In this document: positions 1 through 7,929 of the stretch, one piece after another
Position numbering within the stretch: the first letter of the stretch is position 1
Layout of the letters: every line of letters begins with the position of its first letter
Source of the DNA: CAISIP01 sp043759735
GTDB lineage: Bacteria; Pseudomonadota; Gammaproteobacteria; Burkholderiales; Burkholderiaceae_C
NCBI GenBank assembly: GCA_043759735.1
Contig: JAYUQC010000269.1
Location: 1 to 50,934 of the forward strand
Length of the DNA stretch: 50,934 nucleotides
Direction: 5' to 3'
Notes under the pieces: generated by a model
Told to the model about the DNA's origin: nothing
Database searches by the model: none
What the model saw: the letters and a program-made list of their open reading frames with translations, nothing else
Position numbers and translations under genes: made by a program

Positions 1-1
1 C

Positions 2-250
2 AAGTCGCTCGGCAAGGAACTGGCCAAGACCGGCGTGCTGGTCAACGCGGTCACCCCGGCGGCGGCCAAGACCGCGATCTTCGATTCGATGAAGCAGGAG
101 CACATCGACTTCATGCTGGGCAAGATTCCGATGGGCCGCTTTCTTCAGGTCGACGAGGTCGCGGCGATGATCGCCTGGCTCGCGTCCGAGGACTGTGCCT
201 TCAGCACCGGCGCGGTGTTCGACATTTCCGGCGGCCGCGCCACGTACTGA
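2..250 (+). CDS. SDR-family oxidoreductase, C-terminal part only
   Basis: The reading frame is open from the first bases of the window, so the 5' part of the gene lies outside it. About 82 residues are visible. They carry the C-terminal half of a classical short-chain dehydrogenase/reductase: the NAVTPAAAKT stretch after the catalytic helix (usually N-x-V-x-P-G), the EVAAMIAWLASEDCAFSTGAVFDISGG segment read in two parts as EVAAMIAWLASE and STGAVFDISGG, and a short RATY tail. The conserved glycine of the usual PG motif is an alanine here. NAD(P)H-dependent oxidation or reduction of a small alcohol or ketone is expected from the family; the substrate cannot be told from this part. Confidence 0.85.
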   Translation, partial: KSLGKELAKTGVLVNAVTPAAAKTAIFDSMKQEHIDFMLGKIPMGRFLQVDEVAAMIAWLASEDCAFSTGAVFDISGGRATY

Positions 251-291
251 GCGCCCCAAGGCCGGCCGGGACCGGCCATTCACCGTGGGGA

Positions 292-323
292 TCAAGGAAA
301 GCGGCAACGCCACATTTCCTTGA
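292..323. terminator. Hairpin between convergent genes (possible terminator)
   Basis: A perfect 9-bp inverted repeat (292-300 TCAAGGAAA, 315-323 TTTCCTTGA) with a further GGC/GCC pairing in the loop lies between the converging SDR and scoB genes. A second GC-rich inverted repeat, GGCCGG/CCGGCC, sits at about 260-277. Neither is followed by a clear T-run on either strand, so termination is inferred from position and stem strength only. Confidence 0.4.
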
Positions 324-341
324 GACCCGACACCCTTCGTT

Positions 342-980
342 TCAGTGCAGCGGCACGCCCGTCTTGGCCTGAAGTTCCTCGCGGGTCACGCCGCTGGCGA
401 TCTCGACGACCTTCAGGCCTTGCGGCGTCACGTCCAGCACGGCCAAGTCGGTGATGATGCGGTTGACCACGGCCACGCCGGTGAGCGGCAGGGTGCAGGC
501 GGGCAGGATCTTCAGGTCGATGCTGCCGTCTTTCTTCTTGGCGACATGCTCCATCAGCACCAGCACGCGCTTGACGCCGGCCACAAGGTCCATCGCGCCG
601 CCCATGCCCTTGACCATCTTGCCGGGGATCATCCAGTTGGCCAGGTCGCCCTTTTCGCTGACCTGCATGGCACCCAGGATGGACAGGTTGATCTTGCCGC
701 CGCGGATCATCGCAAAGCTGTCGTGGCTGCCGAAGATGGATGAGCCGGCCATCGTGGTCACGGTCTGCTTGCCGGCATTGATCAGGTCGGCATCGACCTC
801 GTCCTCGGTCGGGAATGGGCCGATGCCCAGCATGCCGTTCTCCGACTGCAGCCACACTTCCATGTCTGCAGGAACATGGTTGGCCACCAGCGTCGGGATG
901 CCGATACCCAGATTCACGTAAAACCCGTCTTGCAGTTCCTTGGCAGCACGCGCCGCCATTTGGTCTTGAGTCCAGCCCAT
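342..980 (-). CDS. scoB: 3-oxoacid CoA-transferase subunit B
   Basis: Predicted beta subunit (212 aa) of succinyl-CoA:3-ketoacid CoA-transferase, which moves CoA between succinyl-CoA and acetoacetate or other 3-oxo acids. The N-terminus MGWTQDQMAARAAKEL, the GIGIPTLVANHV loop and the SENGMLGIGPFP motif are typical; the SENG glutamate is the family's CoA-thioester-forming residue. An upstream open frame exists, but the ATG at 980 is chosen because GGAGATAG precedes it and the family starts there. It follows scoA after 31 bp, so the two are probably one operon and form the heteromeric enzyme. Length matches the family. Confidence 0.93.
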   Translation of the reverse strand: MGWTQDQMAARAAKELQDGFYVNLGIGIPTLVANHVPADMEVWLQSENGMLGIGPFPTEDEVDADLINAGKQTVTTMAGSSIFGSHDSFAMIRGGKINLSILGAMQVSEKGDLANWMIPGKMVKGMGGAMDLVAGVKRVLVLMEHVAKKKDGSIDLKILPACTLPLTGVAVVNRIITDLAVLDVTPQGLKVVEIASGVTREELQAKTGVPLH

Positions 981-1011
981 ATCTATCTCCAGTTCGTGAC
1001 GTTGCTCGGGT

Positions 1012-1719
1012 TCAGGCGGTTGCCTTGTCGCGGATCGTGCGCTTCTCGATGCGCTTTTCCGGATCGGCATTGAGCACGATACGGTGCACATAGATGCCCG
1101 GCAAATGCACCTGGTCCGGCTCCATCGCACCGGTTTCGACGATTTCCTCGACCTCGACAATCGTGACCTTGCCGGCCATCGCCGCGGCAGGATTGAAGTT
1201 GCGTGCGGTATAGCGAAACTGCAGATTGCCCGACTTGTCGGCGCGATGCGCCTTGACCAGCGCCACGTCGGGCACCAGCGCGCGCTCCATCACATAGGTC
1301 TCGCCGTCGAACTCGCGCAGTTCCTTGCCCTCGGCGACCAGGGTTCCGACACCGGTCTTGGTGAAGAAGGCCGGAATGCCCGCGCCCCCTGCACGCAGCT
1401 TCTCGGCCAGCGTGCCCTGGGGCGTGAATTCCAGTTCCAGTTCACCGGCCAGGTACTGGCGCTCGAACTCCTTGTTCTCGCCCACATAGCTGGAGACCAT
1501 GCGCTTGATCTGACGCGTCTCGAGCAACTTGCCCAGGCCGAAACCGTCGACGCCGGCGTTGTTGGAGATAACGGTCAGGTCTTTCACGCCGCTATCGCGC
1601 AGCGCATCGATCAGCGCCTCGGGAATGCCGCACAGGCCGAAGCCGCCTACGGCCATCAATTGGCCGTCCTTGACGATACCTTGGAGCGCCTTGGCGGCGG
1701 AGGGGAAAATCTTGTTCAC
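1012..1719 (-). CDS. scoA: 3-oxoacid CoA-transferase subunit A
   Basis: Predicted alpha subunit (235 aa) of 3-oxoacid CoA-transferase. It carries the GGFGLCGIPEALIDAL glycine-rich CoA-binding loop near the N-terminus, the SNNAGVDGFGLG motif and the FFTKTGVGTLVAEGKE segment, all characteristic of the A subunit. The start is a GTG at 1719 with AGGAG just upstream; the longer open frame into 1872 has no family similarity and would cross an HTH remnant on the other strand. Together with scoB it probably supports ketone-body or beta-ketoadipate-type acyl-CoA metabolism. Confidence 0.93.
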   Translation of the reverse strand: MNKIFPSAAKALQGIVKDGQLMAVGGFGLCGIPEALIDALRDSGVKDLTVISNNAGVDGFGLGKLLETRQIKRMVSSYVGENKEFERQYLAGELELEFTPQGTLAEKLRAGGAGIPAFFTKTGVGTLVAEGKELREFDGETYVMERALVPDVALVKAHRADKSGNLQFRYTARNFNPAAAMAGKVTIVEVEEIVETGAMEPDQVHLPGIYVHRIVLNADPEKRIEKRTIRDKATA

Positions 1720-1734
1720 GCTTGTCTCCTGGTG

Positions 1735-1962
1735 ATGAGCTCCGAACGATACTACGGAAAGCCAACCGTATTTCTTCGCACTAGTGAGCCACTCGTTGAA
1801 CGCGAGGTCGCGGCCCATCTGCTGGACGGGCTGACCAGCAAGCAGATCGGCCGGGCGCTGGCGATCAGCCACCGGACCGTCGCGACATACCGAGCGCGCC
1901 TGATGCGAAAATACCTGGAAAAAACCTGGCTTGCACTACCGCCGATCTGGTTCATAAGCTGA
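1735..1962 (+). pseudogene. LuxR-type HTH domain remnant
   Basis: A 75-codon frame encodes a recognisable GerE/LuxR helix-turn-helix: EPLVEREVAAHLLDGLTSKQ followed by IGRALAISHRTVATYRARLM, matching the usual L-T-x-R-E-x-E-V ... G-L-S-x-K-x-I-A ... S-x-x-T-V-x-x-H-x-x-x-I pattern. No receiver or ligand domain precedes it, and the frame begins only 15 bp from the scoA start on the opposite strand, so it looks like the 3' end of a lost response regulator. A functional single-domain HTH protein cannot be excluded. The tail WLALPPIWFIS is probably not original. Confidence 0.6.
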
Positions 1963-2003
1963 TGGGTGGACAAACCCCGTAGCCTTCCCATGCACACTAG
2001 CCC

Positions 2004-2666
2004 ATGAACGAATCCCTGGCCCGCGAAGAAATATGCCGCATCGGCAAGAGCCTGTTCGAGCGTGGTTATGTCCATGCCAGCGCCGGCAACATCAGTGTGC
2101 GGCTGGACGACGGATTCCTGATCACGCCCACCGATGCCTGCCTCGGTTTCCTGGACCCGGCACGGCTGGCGCGGCTGGACAGCCACGGACAACACCTCAG
2201 TGGCGACAGGCAAAGCAAGACGATTGCACTGCACACCCGCATCTATGGCGCCACGGCCCGATTCTCCGGCCCGGTGCGCTGCGTCCTGCATACGCACAGC
2301 AGCCATTGCGTCGCCCTGACCTTGGCGCCACATGGCGCTGAGTTGTTGCCACCCATCACGCCCTATTGCGTCATGAAGGTCGGACGGGTGCCGGTGATCC
2401 CGTACCACTTTCCCGGCGACCCGCAAGCGGCCGAACGGGTGAGCGAGACGATTGCCCGTTACGCGGCCGACGGCATCGAACTGCGCGCGGTCATGCTCGA
2501 ACGCCTGGGGCCCAACGTCTGGCACACGTCGCCCGCAACGGCGATGGCCACACTCGAAGAACTGGAAGAGACAGCCCGGCTCGTGTGCTTGGGATCGCGG
2601 CCCTTGTCGCCGCTCGATCCGGCGCAATTGCAGGACCTGCAGCGCCAGTTCGGCGCGCGCTGGTAA
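2004..2666 (+). CDS. Class II aldolase family protein (OtnC-like)
   Basis: A 220-aa protein of the class II aldolase/adducin family, closest in pattern to OtnC, the 3-oxo-tetronate 4-phosphate decarboxylase. Visible are the GNISVRLDDGFLITPTDACLG phosphate-binding N-terminal region (residues 28-48) and the zinc-ligand HTHSSH motif (His96, His98). The segment that normally reads P-S-K-E/S-E before the helix leading to H-x-H is QSKTIALH here, so the position of the usual catalytic glutamate appears to be Thr73. That raises doubt about classical aldolase or decarboxylase chemistry. The usual partner kinase (OtnK) is not in the window. It may be co-transcribed with the next gene, 48 bp downstream. 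Confidence 0.75.
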   Translation: MNESLAREEICRIGKSLFERGYVHASAGNISVRLDDGFLITPTDACLGFLDPARLARLDSHGQHLSGDRQSKTIALHTRIYGATARFSGPVRCVLHTHSSHCVALTLAPHGAELLPPITPYCVMKVGRVPVIPYHFPGDPQAAERVSETIARYAADGIELRAVMLERLGPNVWHTSPATAMATLEELEETARLVCLGSRPLSPLDPAQLQDLQRQFGARW

Positions 2667-2714
2667 GCTGGTCTGCCAACCTGGCATGTGATACCGACAC
2701 CACAAGGAAGCACG

Positions 2715-3287
2715 ATGAACCGCTACCCCGCCCCCGAACTCAAGGACCTGCCCGAGGACATCCGCACGCGCATCCTCGAGGTGCAGGAAAAATCCGGCTT
2801 CATTCCCAACGTCTTCATGGGTCTGGCGCGCCGGCCGGCCGAATGGAGGGCTTTTTTTGCCTACCACGACGCGCTGATGCTGCGCGAGGAGTCGGGCCTG
2901 ACCAAGGGCGAGCGCGAAATGATCGTGACCACGACCAGCGCCGCCAACAACTGCCTGTATTGCGTCGTCGCGCATGGCGCGATCCTGCGCATCTACGAGA
3001 AAAAGCCGCTGGTGGCCGACCAGGTGGCCGTCAACTACCGCAAGGCCGACATCTCGCCGCGTCAAAGCGCCATTCTCGATTTCGCCATGAAGGTCTGCCA
3101 GCAATCGAACGAACTGGCTGACGCCGACTTCGAGGCCCTGCACGCCCACGGCCTGAACGACGAGGACGTCTGGGACATCGGCGCGATCACGGCATTCTTC
3201 GGCCTGTCCAACCGCATGGCCAACATGAGCGGCATGATGCCGAACCCGGAGTTCTATCTGCTGGGGCGGGTGCCGCGCCAGAAATAG
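2715..3287 (+). CDS. AhpD-like / peroxidase-related protein
   Basis: A 190-aa protein of the carboxymuconolactone decarboxylase/AhpD-like superfamily, of the type annotated as uncharacterised peroxidase-related enzyme. The redox motif C-x-x-C-x-x-x-H is present (Cys80, Cys83, His87 in NNCLYCVVAHGA), so thiol-based peroxide reduction in the cytoplasm is plausible. The C-terminal part has a second helical repeat. The ATG at 2715 is preceded by AAGGAAG. It follows the aldolase-like gene on the same strand; the physiological electron donor is not evident. Confidence 0.85.
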   Translation: MNRYPAPELKDLPEDIRTRILEVQEKSGFIPNVFMGLARRPAEWRAFFAYHDALMLREESGLTKGEREMIVTTTSAANNCLYCVVAHGAILRIYEKKPLVADQVAVNYRKADISPRQSAILDFAMKVCQQSNELADADFEALHAHGLNDEDVWDIGAITAFFGLSNRMANMSGMMPNPEFYLLGRVPRQK

Positions 3288-3290
3288 CCT

Positions 3291-3710
3291 TCAGCTGACG
3301 ACGGTCCGCAACCAGTCGGGCAGCGCTATTGCCTTTTGCTTCGGAAAATCCACCCATATCGTCGTCGCGCCACCAGCCGCGCAGAGGGTGTCGGGTTCAT
3401 CGGTGCGCTCCATCGTGACCCAGGTCTCGAACGTTGTGCGCGCCGGGTCGCTGGTGTACATCCTGAGCAGCACATTACCCGGGTAGGTCAGCTGGCGGTA
3501 GAAGTTGCAGAACGCATTGACAATGACGATGCCCTCGCCGGCGGGGCTCGGCACGCTGTCGATCGTCGCCAGCCAGTCGATGCGACAGACCTCCATGTAG
3601 CGGAAATAGCTGGTGTTGTTCAGATGCCCCATTGCATCCATGTCGCCCCAGCGGATCGGGATGCTGGTCTCGAAAACCTGCTTCTTGTGCTGCGGCAGTT
3701 CCAGCCTCAT
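3291..3710 (-). CDS. Acyl-CoA thioesterase, 4HBT family
   Basis: A 139-aa hot-dog-fold thioesterase of the 4-hydroxybenzoyl-CoA thioesterase/YbgC type. The active-site segment IRWGDMDAMGHLNNTSYF (residues 19-36) holds the family's D-x-x-G-H-x-N-N pattern with Asp25 and His29. It is expected to hydrolyse acyl-CoA esters in the cytoplasm. The ATG at 3710 overlaps the stop of the upstream SDR gene by ATGA, so the pair is probably translationally coupled, and the enzyme may act on the product of that dehydrogenase's pathway. Confidence 0.88.
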   Translation of the reverse strand: MRLELPQHKKQVFETSIPIRWGDMDAMGHLNNTSYFRYMEVCRIDWLATIDSVPSPAGEGIVIVNAFCNFYRQLTYPGNVLLRMYTSDPARTTFETWVTMERTDEPDTLCAAGGATTIWVDFPKQKAIALPDWLRTVVS

Positions 3711-4489
3711 GCCGTGATTCCGTCGTCGGCGGCAATCACCGCGCCGTTGACAAAATGGCTCTCCTTGGCGCACAGCATCACCAGCAAGGCATCGAGGTCG
3801 GCCACCGCGCCAAGGCGTCTGCGCGGCGTCATCTGGATCAGCTTGCGGCCCTGCTCGGTGTTCCAGTGGTGGTGGTTGATCTCGGTATCGATGAAGCCGG
3901 GGCAGATCGCATTGACATTGATGCCGAACCGGCCCCATTCGACCGCCATCGCACGGGTCATCTGCACGACCGCGGCCTTGCTCATGCAATACACGCCGAT
4001 CTGCGGCAGCACGCGCAGTCCGGCGGTCGACGCAATATTGACGATCCGCCCGCCGATGAAGGTGCCCGGCGCGGCCCCAACGGCGCGCGCCAGCATGCGT
4101 TTGCCGACTTCCTGGGCGACGAAGAAGGCGCCCTTGACGTTGGTGTCGAACACGAAGTCGTAGTCATCCTCGCCGACATCCTGCAGCCGCTGCGTGGTGC
4201 TGACACCGGAGTTGTTGACCAGGATATCGATCGAGCCGACCTCGGTTTCCGCATGCGCCACCGCGGCCTTGATCGAATCGTGGTCCGTCACGTCGAGTTC
4301 GACCACATGCGCGTGCCCCCCCGCGCCCTCGATCTGCGCGCGCAGCTCCTTGAGCTTGTCGATGCGACGGCTGGCCAGAACCACGGCTGCCCCGGCATTG
4401 GACAAGGTGCGGGCAAACTGCGCGCCCAGCCCACCGGACGCACCCGTGATGAAGGCGACGCGGCCCGAGAGGTCGATGCTGTATGCCAT
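3707..4489 (-). CDS. SDR-family NAD(P)-dependent oxidoreductase
   Basis: A complete 260-aa classical short-chain dehydrogenase/reductase. The cofactor loop TGASGGLG is at residues 15-22, NNSG at 92-95, the catalytic Ser at about 154 and the Y-x-x-x-K pair at Tyr167/Lys171 (YCMSK). Length is typical. The coupling to a hot-dog thioesterase suggests a role in acyl-CoA or fatty-acid-like substrate metabolism, for example 3-hydroxyacyl-CoA oxidation, but the substrate is not identifiable. It is divergent from the ETF-QO gene, with a 117-bp shared upstream region. Confidence 0.9.
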   Translation of the reverse strand: MAYSIDLSGRVAFITGASGGLGAQFARTLSNAGAAVVLASRRIDKLKELRAQIEGAGGHAHVVELDVTDHDSIKAAVAHAETEVGSIDILVNNSGVSTTQRLQDVGEDDYDFVFDTNVKGAFFVAQEVGKRMLARAVGAAPGTFIGGRIVNIASTAGLRVLPQIGVYCMSKAAVVQMTRAMAVEWGRFGINVNAICPGFIDTEINHHHWNTEQGRKLIQMTPRRRLGAVADLDALLVMLCAKESHFVNGAVIAADDGITA

Positions 4490-4606
4490 GGCTCAACTTT
4501 CCAAAAAATGGTTGATCAATCGATTATGGCGTCGCACCTGAAGGCGCCGCATAAAATCGCTTCTCCACCCGAAATCGGCATCGACCGTCCTGAAAGCTCA
4601 GCAACC

Positions 4607-6304
4607 ATGACCCCAGCAGAAATCATCGCGCAGCACGGCCCACGCGAGGCCATGGATTACGACGTGGTTGTCGTGGGTGGCGGCCCGGCCGGCCTGGCCA
4701 CTGCGATCCATCTCAAGCAGTTGGCGGCGCTGGCCGAAAAGGAACTGTCGGTGGTGGTGCTGGAAAAAGGCTCCGAGCCAGGCGCCCATATTCTGTCGGG
4801 CGCGATCATGGATCCGATCGCGCTCGGCGAATTGATCCCGGACTGGAAGGAGCGCGGCGCGCCCTTGAACCAGCCGGTTACCGACGATGCCATGGTGTTC
4901 CTGGGCGAGAAGTCATCGTTTCGGACCCCCAACTTCCTGCTGCCGGCCTGCCTGCAGAACCACGGCAACTACATCGTCAGCCTGGGTTCGGTGACGCGCT
5001 GGATGGCCGAGCAGGCCGAGGCGCTGGGCGTCGAGATTTTTCCGGGCTTCGCGGCTGCCGAGGTGCTCTACAACGAGAACGGCTCGGTCCGGGGTGTTGC
5101 CACCGGCAACATGGGTGTGGGCAAGGACGGCAATCCCGGCGACAGCTTCCAGCTTGGCATGGAACTGCATGCCAAGTACACCGTATTCGCCGAGGGCGCA
5201 CGCGGGCATCTGGGCAGGCAATTGATTGCCCACTTCAAGCTCGATGCCGACAGCGACCCGCAGACCTACGGGTTGGGCGTCAAGGAGTTGTGGGAGATCG
5301 ATCCGCAGCGCCACCAGCCCGGCTTTGTGCTGCACACCGCCGGCTGGCCGATGGACGACAACACCTATGGCGGCGCGTTCCTCTACCACTTCGACGACAA
5401 CAAGGTGGCGCTGGGTTTCATCACCGGGCTCGACTACAGCAACCCCTACCTGAGCCCGTTCGAGGAATTCCAGCGCTGGAAAACCCATCCGAACATCCGC
5501 TTCTACCTGGAAGGCGACGAGGCCAAGGGCATCAAGCCCGGCAAGCGCATTGCCTATGGCGCGCGCGCCATCACCGCGGGCGGCCTGCTCAGCCTGCCCA
5601 AGACCGTCTTCCCGGGCGGTGCGCTGGTCGGCTGCGATGCGGGTTATCTGAACGTCAGCCGCATCAAAGGCAGCCACGCCGCGATCAAGACCGGCATGTT
5701 GGCTGCGCAGGCCGCGTTCGACGCGATCGGCGCAGGTCGCCAGCATGACGTGCTCGAGGCCTATCCGGAGGCGTTCGAGACAAGCTGGCTGTATGCCGAA
5801 CTCAACAAGGCGCGCAACTTCAAGGCCTGGTTCAAGAAGGGCCTGACCGTGGCCACGCTGATGAACGGTATCGAGCAATTCGCGCTGCGCGGCAATATTC
5901 CGTGGACACTGCGCCGCGACAAGCCGGACCATGCCTACCTGAAGCCGGCCGCCGATTGCAAGCCCATCGTCTATCCCAAGCCCGATGGCAAGCTGACCTT
6001 CGACCGGTTGTCCAGCGTGTTCATCAGCAACACCAACCATGAGGAGCAACAGCCGGCGCACCTGACGCTCAAGGACGCCTCGGTGCCGGTGGGCATCAAC
6101 CTGCGCAAATATGCCGGGCCGGAGGCGCGCTATTGCCCGGCCGGCGTCTACGAGTTCGTCAAGGCCGACGACAACACGGACCGGCTGCAGATCAATGCGC
6201 AGAACTGTGTGCACTGCAAGACCTGCGACATCAAGGACCCGACCCAGAACATCGTCTGGGTCACGCCTGAAGGCGGAGGCGGGCCGAACTACGCGGGCAT
6301 GTAA
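4607..6304 (+). CDS. Electron transfer flavoprotein-ubiquinone oxidoreductase
   Basis: A 565-aa ETF-QO, the membrane-associated FAD and [4Fe-4S] protein that passes electrons from acyl-CoA dehydrogenases, via ETF, to ubiquinone. The FAD Rossmann motif VVVVGGGPAGLA is at residues 20-31. The C-terminal cluster ligands are visible as Cys510 (RYCPAG) and Cys534, Cys537 and Cys540 (NCVHCKTC), followed by the canonical WVTPEGGGGPNYAGM end. The frame is open far upstream, but the ATG at 4607 gives the family's N-terminus. Its neighbours (thioesterase, SDR, scoAB) fit a fatty-acid or acyl-CoA oxidation context. Confidence 0.96.
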   Translation: MTPAEIIAQHGPREAMDYDVVVVGGGPAGLATAIHLKQLAALAEKELSVVVLEKGSEPGAHILSGAIMDPIALGELIPDWKERGAPLNQPVTDDAMVFLGEKSSFRTPNFLLPACLQNHGNYIVSLGSVTRWMAEQAEALGVEIFPGFAAAEVLYNENGSVRGVATGNMGVGKDGNPGDSFQLGMELHAKYTVFAEGARGHLGRQLIAHFKLDADSDPQTYGLGVKELWEIDPQRHQPGFVLHTAGWPMDDNTYGGAFLYHFDDNKVALGFITGLDYSNPYLSPFEEFQRWKTHPNIRFYLEGDEAKGIKPGKRIAYGARAITAGGLLSLPKTVFPGGALVGCDAGYLNVSRIKGSHAAIKTGMLAAQAAFDAIGAGRQHDVLEAYPEAFETSWLYAELNKARNFKAWFKKGLTVATLMNGIEQFALRGNIPWTLRRDKPDHAYLKPAADCKPIVYPKPDGKLTFDRLSSVFISNTNHEEQQPAHLTLKDASVPVGINLRKYAGPEARYCPAGVYEFVKADDNTDRLQINAQNCVHCKTCDIKDPTQNIVWVTPEGGGGPNYAGM

Positions 6305-6383
6305 CACCGGCAGAGTCGCCCGCACGACAAACGCGGTCCTTGAAGGTTTGGCGGAGTATTGCGGTTATAGTCGGAACGTTTCG

Positions 6384-6620
6384 TCAGGAGAGCGTCCTCC
6401 CTGAGAGGACCGCCGAAGGCGCAGTACGGGCTGATCGCAGCCGGTTGAACGCTCAGGCAAAAAGGACTGGCAACCGTCCGTGGCCAACAAGCCACGTGGC
6501 GTTTCCCCACTGGAGAGAGGTGGCGCCGGGCGCCGCCCACCGAAGGAGCAAGCCGCTTGCCGCACCGCCAGGTGCAGACGCATGCGGTGAATCTCTCAGG
6601 TACCACGGACAGCGGGGGCA
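6384..6620 (+). promoter_or_regulatory. Tandem glycine riboswitch (gcvT RNA)
   Basis: Two consecutive glycine aptamers are readable. Aptamer I (about 6384-6470) has GGAGAGCG, the CGCCGAAGGCGCA core and AACGCTCAGGCAAAAAGGAC. Aptamer II (about 6510-6618) has GGAGAGAGG, CACCGAAGGAGCAAGC and GGTGAATCTCTCAGGTACC followed by GGACAG. The paired arms GAGAGCG/CGCTC and GAGAGA/TCTCTC close the stems. The position directly before gcvT, in the same orientation, fits glycine-activated expression of the cleavage operon. A weak promoter may lie upstream: TTGAAG at 6340 and TATAGT at 6366, but spaced by 20 bp. Confidence 0.95.
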
Positions 6621-6660
6621 GCCCATGGCTTTGGCCATGGTTCAACAGTTGCCCCGGGAG
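6614..6660 (+). promoter_or_regulatory. Riboswitch expression platform beside the gcvT Shine-Dalgarno
   Basis: Just after aptamer II a perfect 7-bp hairpin (CCATGGC 6623-6629, GCCATGG 6634-6640) is nested inside an outer pairing GGGGCA (6615-6620) with TGCCCC (6650-6655). The gcvT Shine-Dalgarno GGGAG (6656-6660) abuts the 3' strand of that outer stem. No T-run follows, so control of translation initiation is more likely than transcription termination. The switching mechanism is inference. Confidence 0.5.
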
Positions 6661-6667
6661 AAGCCAT

Positions 6668-7837
6668 TTGTCCAGCACCCCTGATTCATTGCGTCAGATG
6701 CCACTGCATGCCCTGCACATGGAACTCGGCGCGCGCATGGTGCCATTTGCCGGCTACACCATGCCGGTGCAATATCCCGGCGGCGTCATGGCCGAGCACC
6801 TGCACACCCGCGCCGCGGCGGGCCTGTTCGATGTCTCGCACATGGGCCAATTGCGCCTGCTCGGGCCCGATGCAGGGGCGGCCTTCGAATCGCTGATGCC
6901 GGTGGATGTGATCGACCTGGCGCTGGGCAAGCAGCGCTATGGCCTGTTGCTCAACGATGCGGGCGGCATCCTGGACGACCTGATGTTGGTCAACCGCGAC
7001 TACCTGCACCACGGCGACCTGTTCGTCATCGTCAACGGCGCCTGCAAGAGCGCAGACCTCGCACATATCGAGGCACGGATCGGCAATCGCTGCGAGGTCA
7101 TACCCTGCCCGGAGCTGGCATTGCTCGCACTGCAGGGACCACTGGCGGTCAGCGTGATGCAACGCCTATCGCCCGGCATCGAGAAATTGACGTTCATGAC
7201 CGGCGCGCGATGCAGTGTGGTGTCGGAATCGGACGGCGCGCGCCAGCAGATCGAGATTTTCGCCACCCGCAGCGGCTATACCGGCGAGGACGGCTTCGAG
7301 ATCTCGGTGCATGAAAAACAGGCCGAGGCACTGGCCCGCATCCTGCTCGCGCAGGCCGAAGTCAAGCCGATCGGCCTGGGCGCGCGCAACTCCTTGCGTC
7401 TGGAGGCCGGCCTATGCCTGTACGGCAATGACCTGGACCCCACCACCACACCGGTCGAGGCCAATCTGAACTGGGCCATCCAGAAGGTTCGACGTATGGG
7501 CGGCGCGCGCGCCGGCGGATTTCCCGGCGCCGACATCGTGCTGTCGCAACTCGCCGGTGGCGAAGGCGCACCGAAACGCAAACGTGTCGGTCTGAAAGCG
7601 CTGGAGCGGATTCCGGTGCGCGACCACAGCTTGCTGCAGGACTGCACCGGCAAGCCGGTCGGCGAGGTCACCAGCGGCCTGCTCGGGCCGACCATCAACG
7701 AGCCCGTAGCGATGGCCTATGTACCAAGCGAATGCGCGGTCCCCGGCACCCGACTGCAGGCCCTGGTGCGGGGCAAGGCGGTTCCGATGGAAGTCGTCGG
7801 CATGCCCTTCGTCCCGCATCGCTATTTCCGCGGCTGA
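6668..7837 (+). CDS. gcvT: Glycine cleavage system T protein (aminomethyltransferase)
   Basis: A 389-aa T protein that takes the aminomethyl group from lipoylated GcvH and passes it to tetrahydrofolate, releasing ammonia. The start is judged to be TTG at 6668: GGGAGA lies 7 bp upstream, and family N-termini begin a few residues before PLHALHMELGARMVPFAGY. The segment AGLFDVSHMGQLRLLG, the NAxxK-type region NGACKSADL and the RSGYTGEDGFEIS stretch are T-protein hallmarks. Any ATG further upstream would lie inside the riboswitch. First gene of the gcvTHP operon. Confidence 0.95.
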   Translation: MSSTPDSLRQMPLHALHMELGARMVPFAGYTMPVQYPGGVMAEHLHTRAAAGLFDVSHMGQLRLLGPDAGAAFESLMPVDVIDLALGKQRYGLLLNDAGGILDDLMLVNRDYLHHGDLFVIVNGACKSADLAHIEARIGNRCEVIPCPELALLALQGPLAVSVMQRLSPGIEKLTFMTGARCSVVSESDGARQQIEIFATRSGYTGEDGFEISVHEKQAEALARILLAQAEVKPIGLGARNSLRLEAGLCLYGNDLDPTTTPVEANLNWAIQKVRRMGGARAGGFPGADIVLSQLAGGEGAPKRKRVGLKALERIPVRDHSLLQDCTGKPVGEVTSGLLGPTINEPVAMAYVPSECAVPGTRLQALVRGKAVPMEVVGMPFVPHRYFRG

Positions 7838-7929
7838 CAGCCACCCACGCAATGATCCGGCCCCTGCCGCACCCGGCGCCGTTTCTTCGCAACCCATCTG
7901 ACCTACCCTTCACCCAACTGGAGAATCCC

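Noticed and set aside
1752..3149. 465-codon minus-strand frame across the aldolase and AhpD-like genes
   Set aside because: It spans two well-supported plus-strand genes and an intergenic gap and has no domain similarity.
3632..4606. Upstream extension of the ETF-QO frame
   Set aside because: It is open by chance opposite the SDR gene; the family N-terminus begins at the ATG at 4607.
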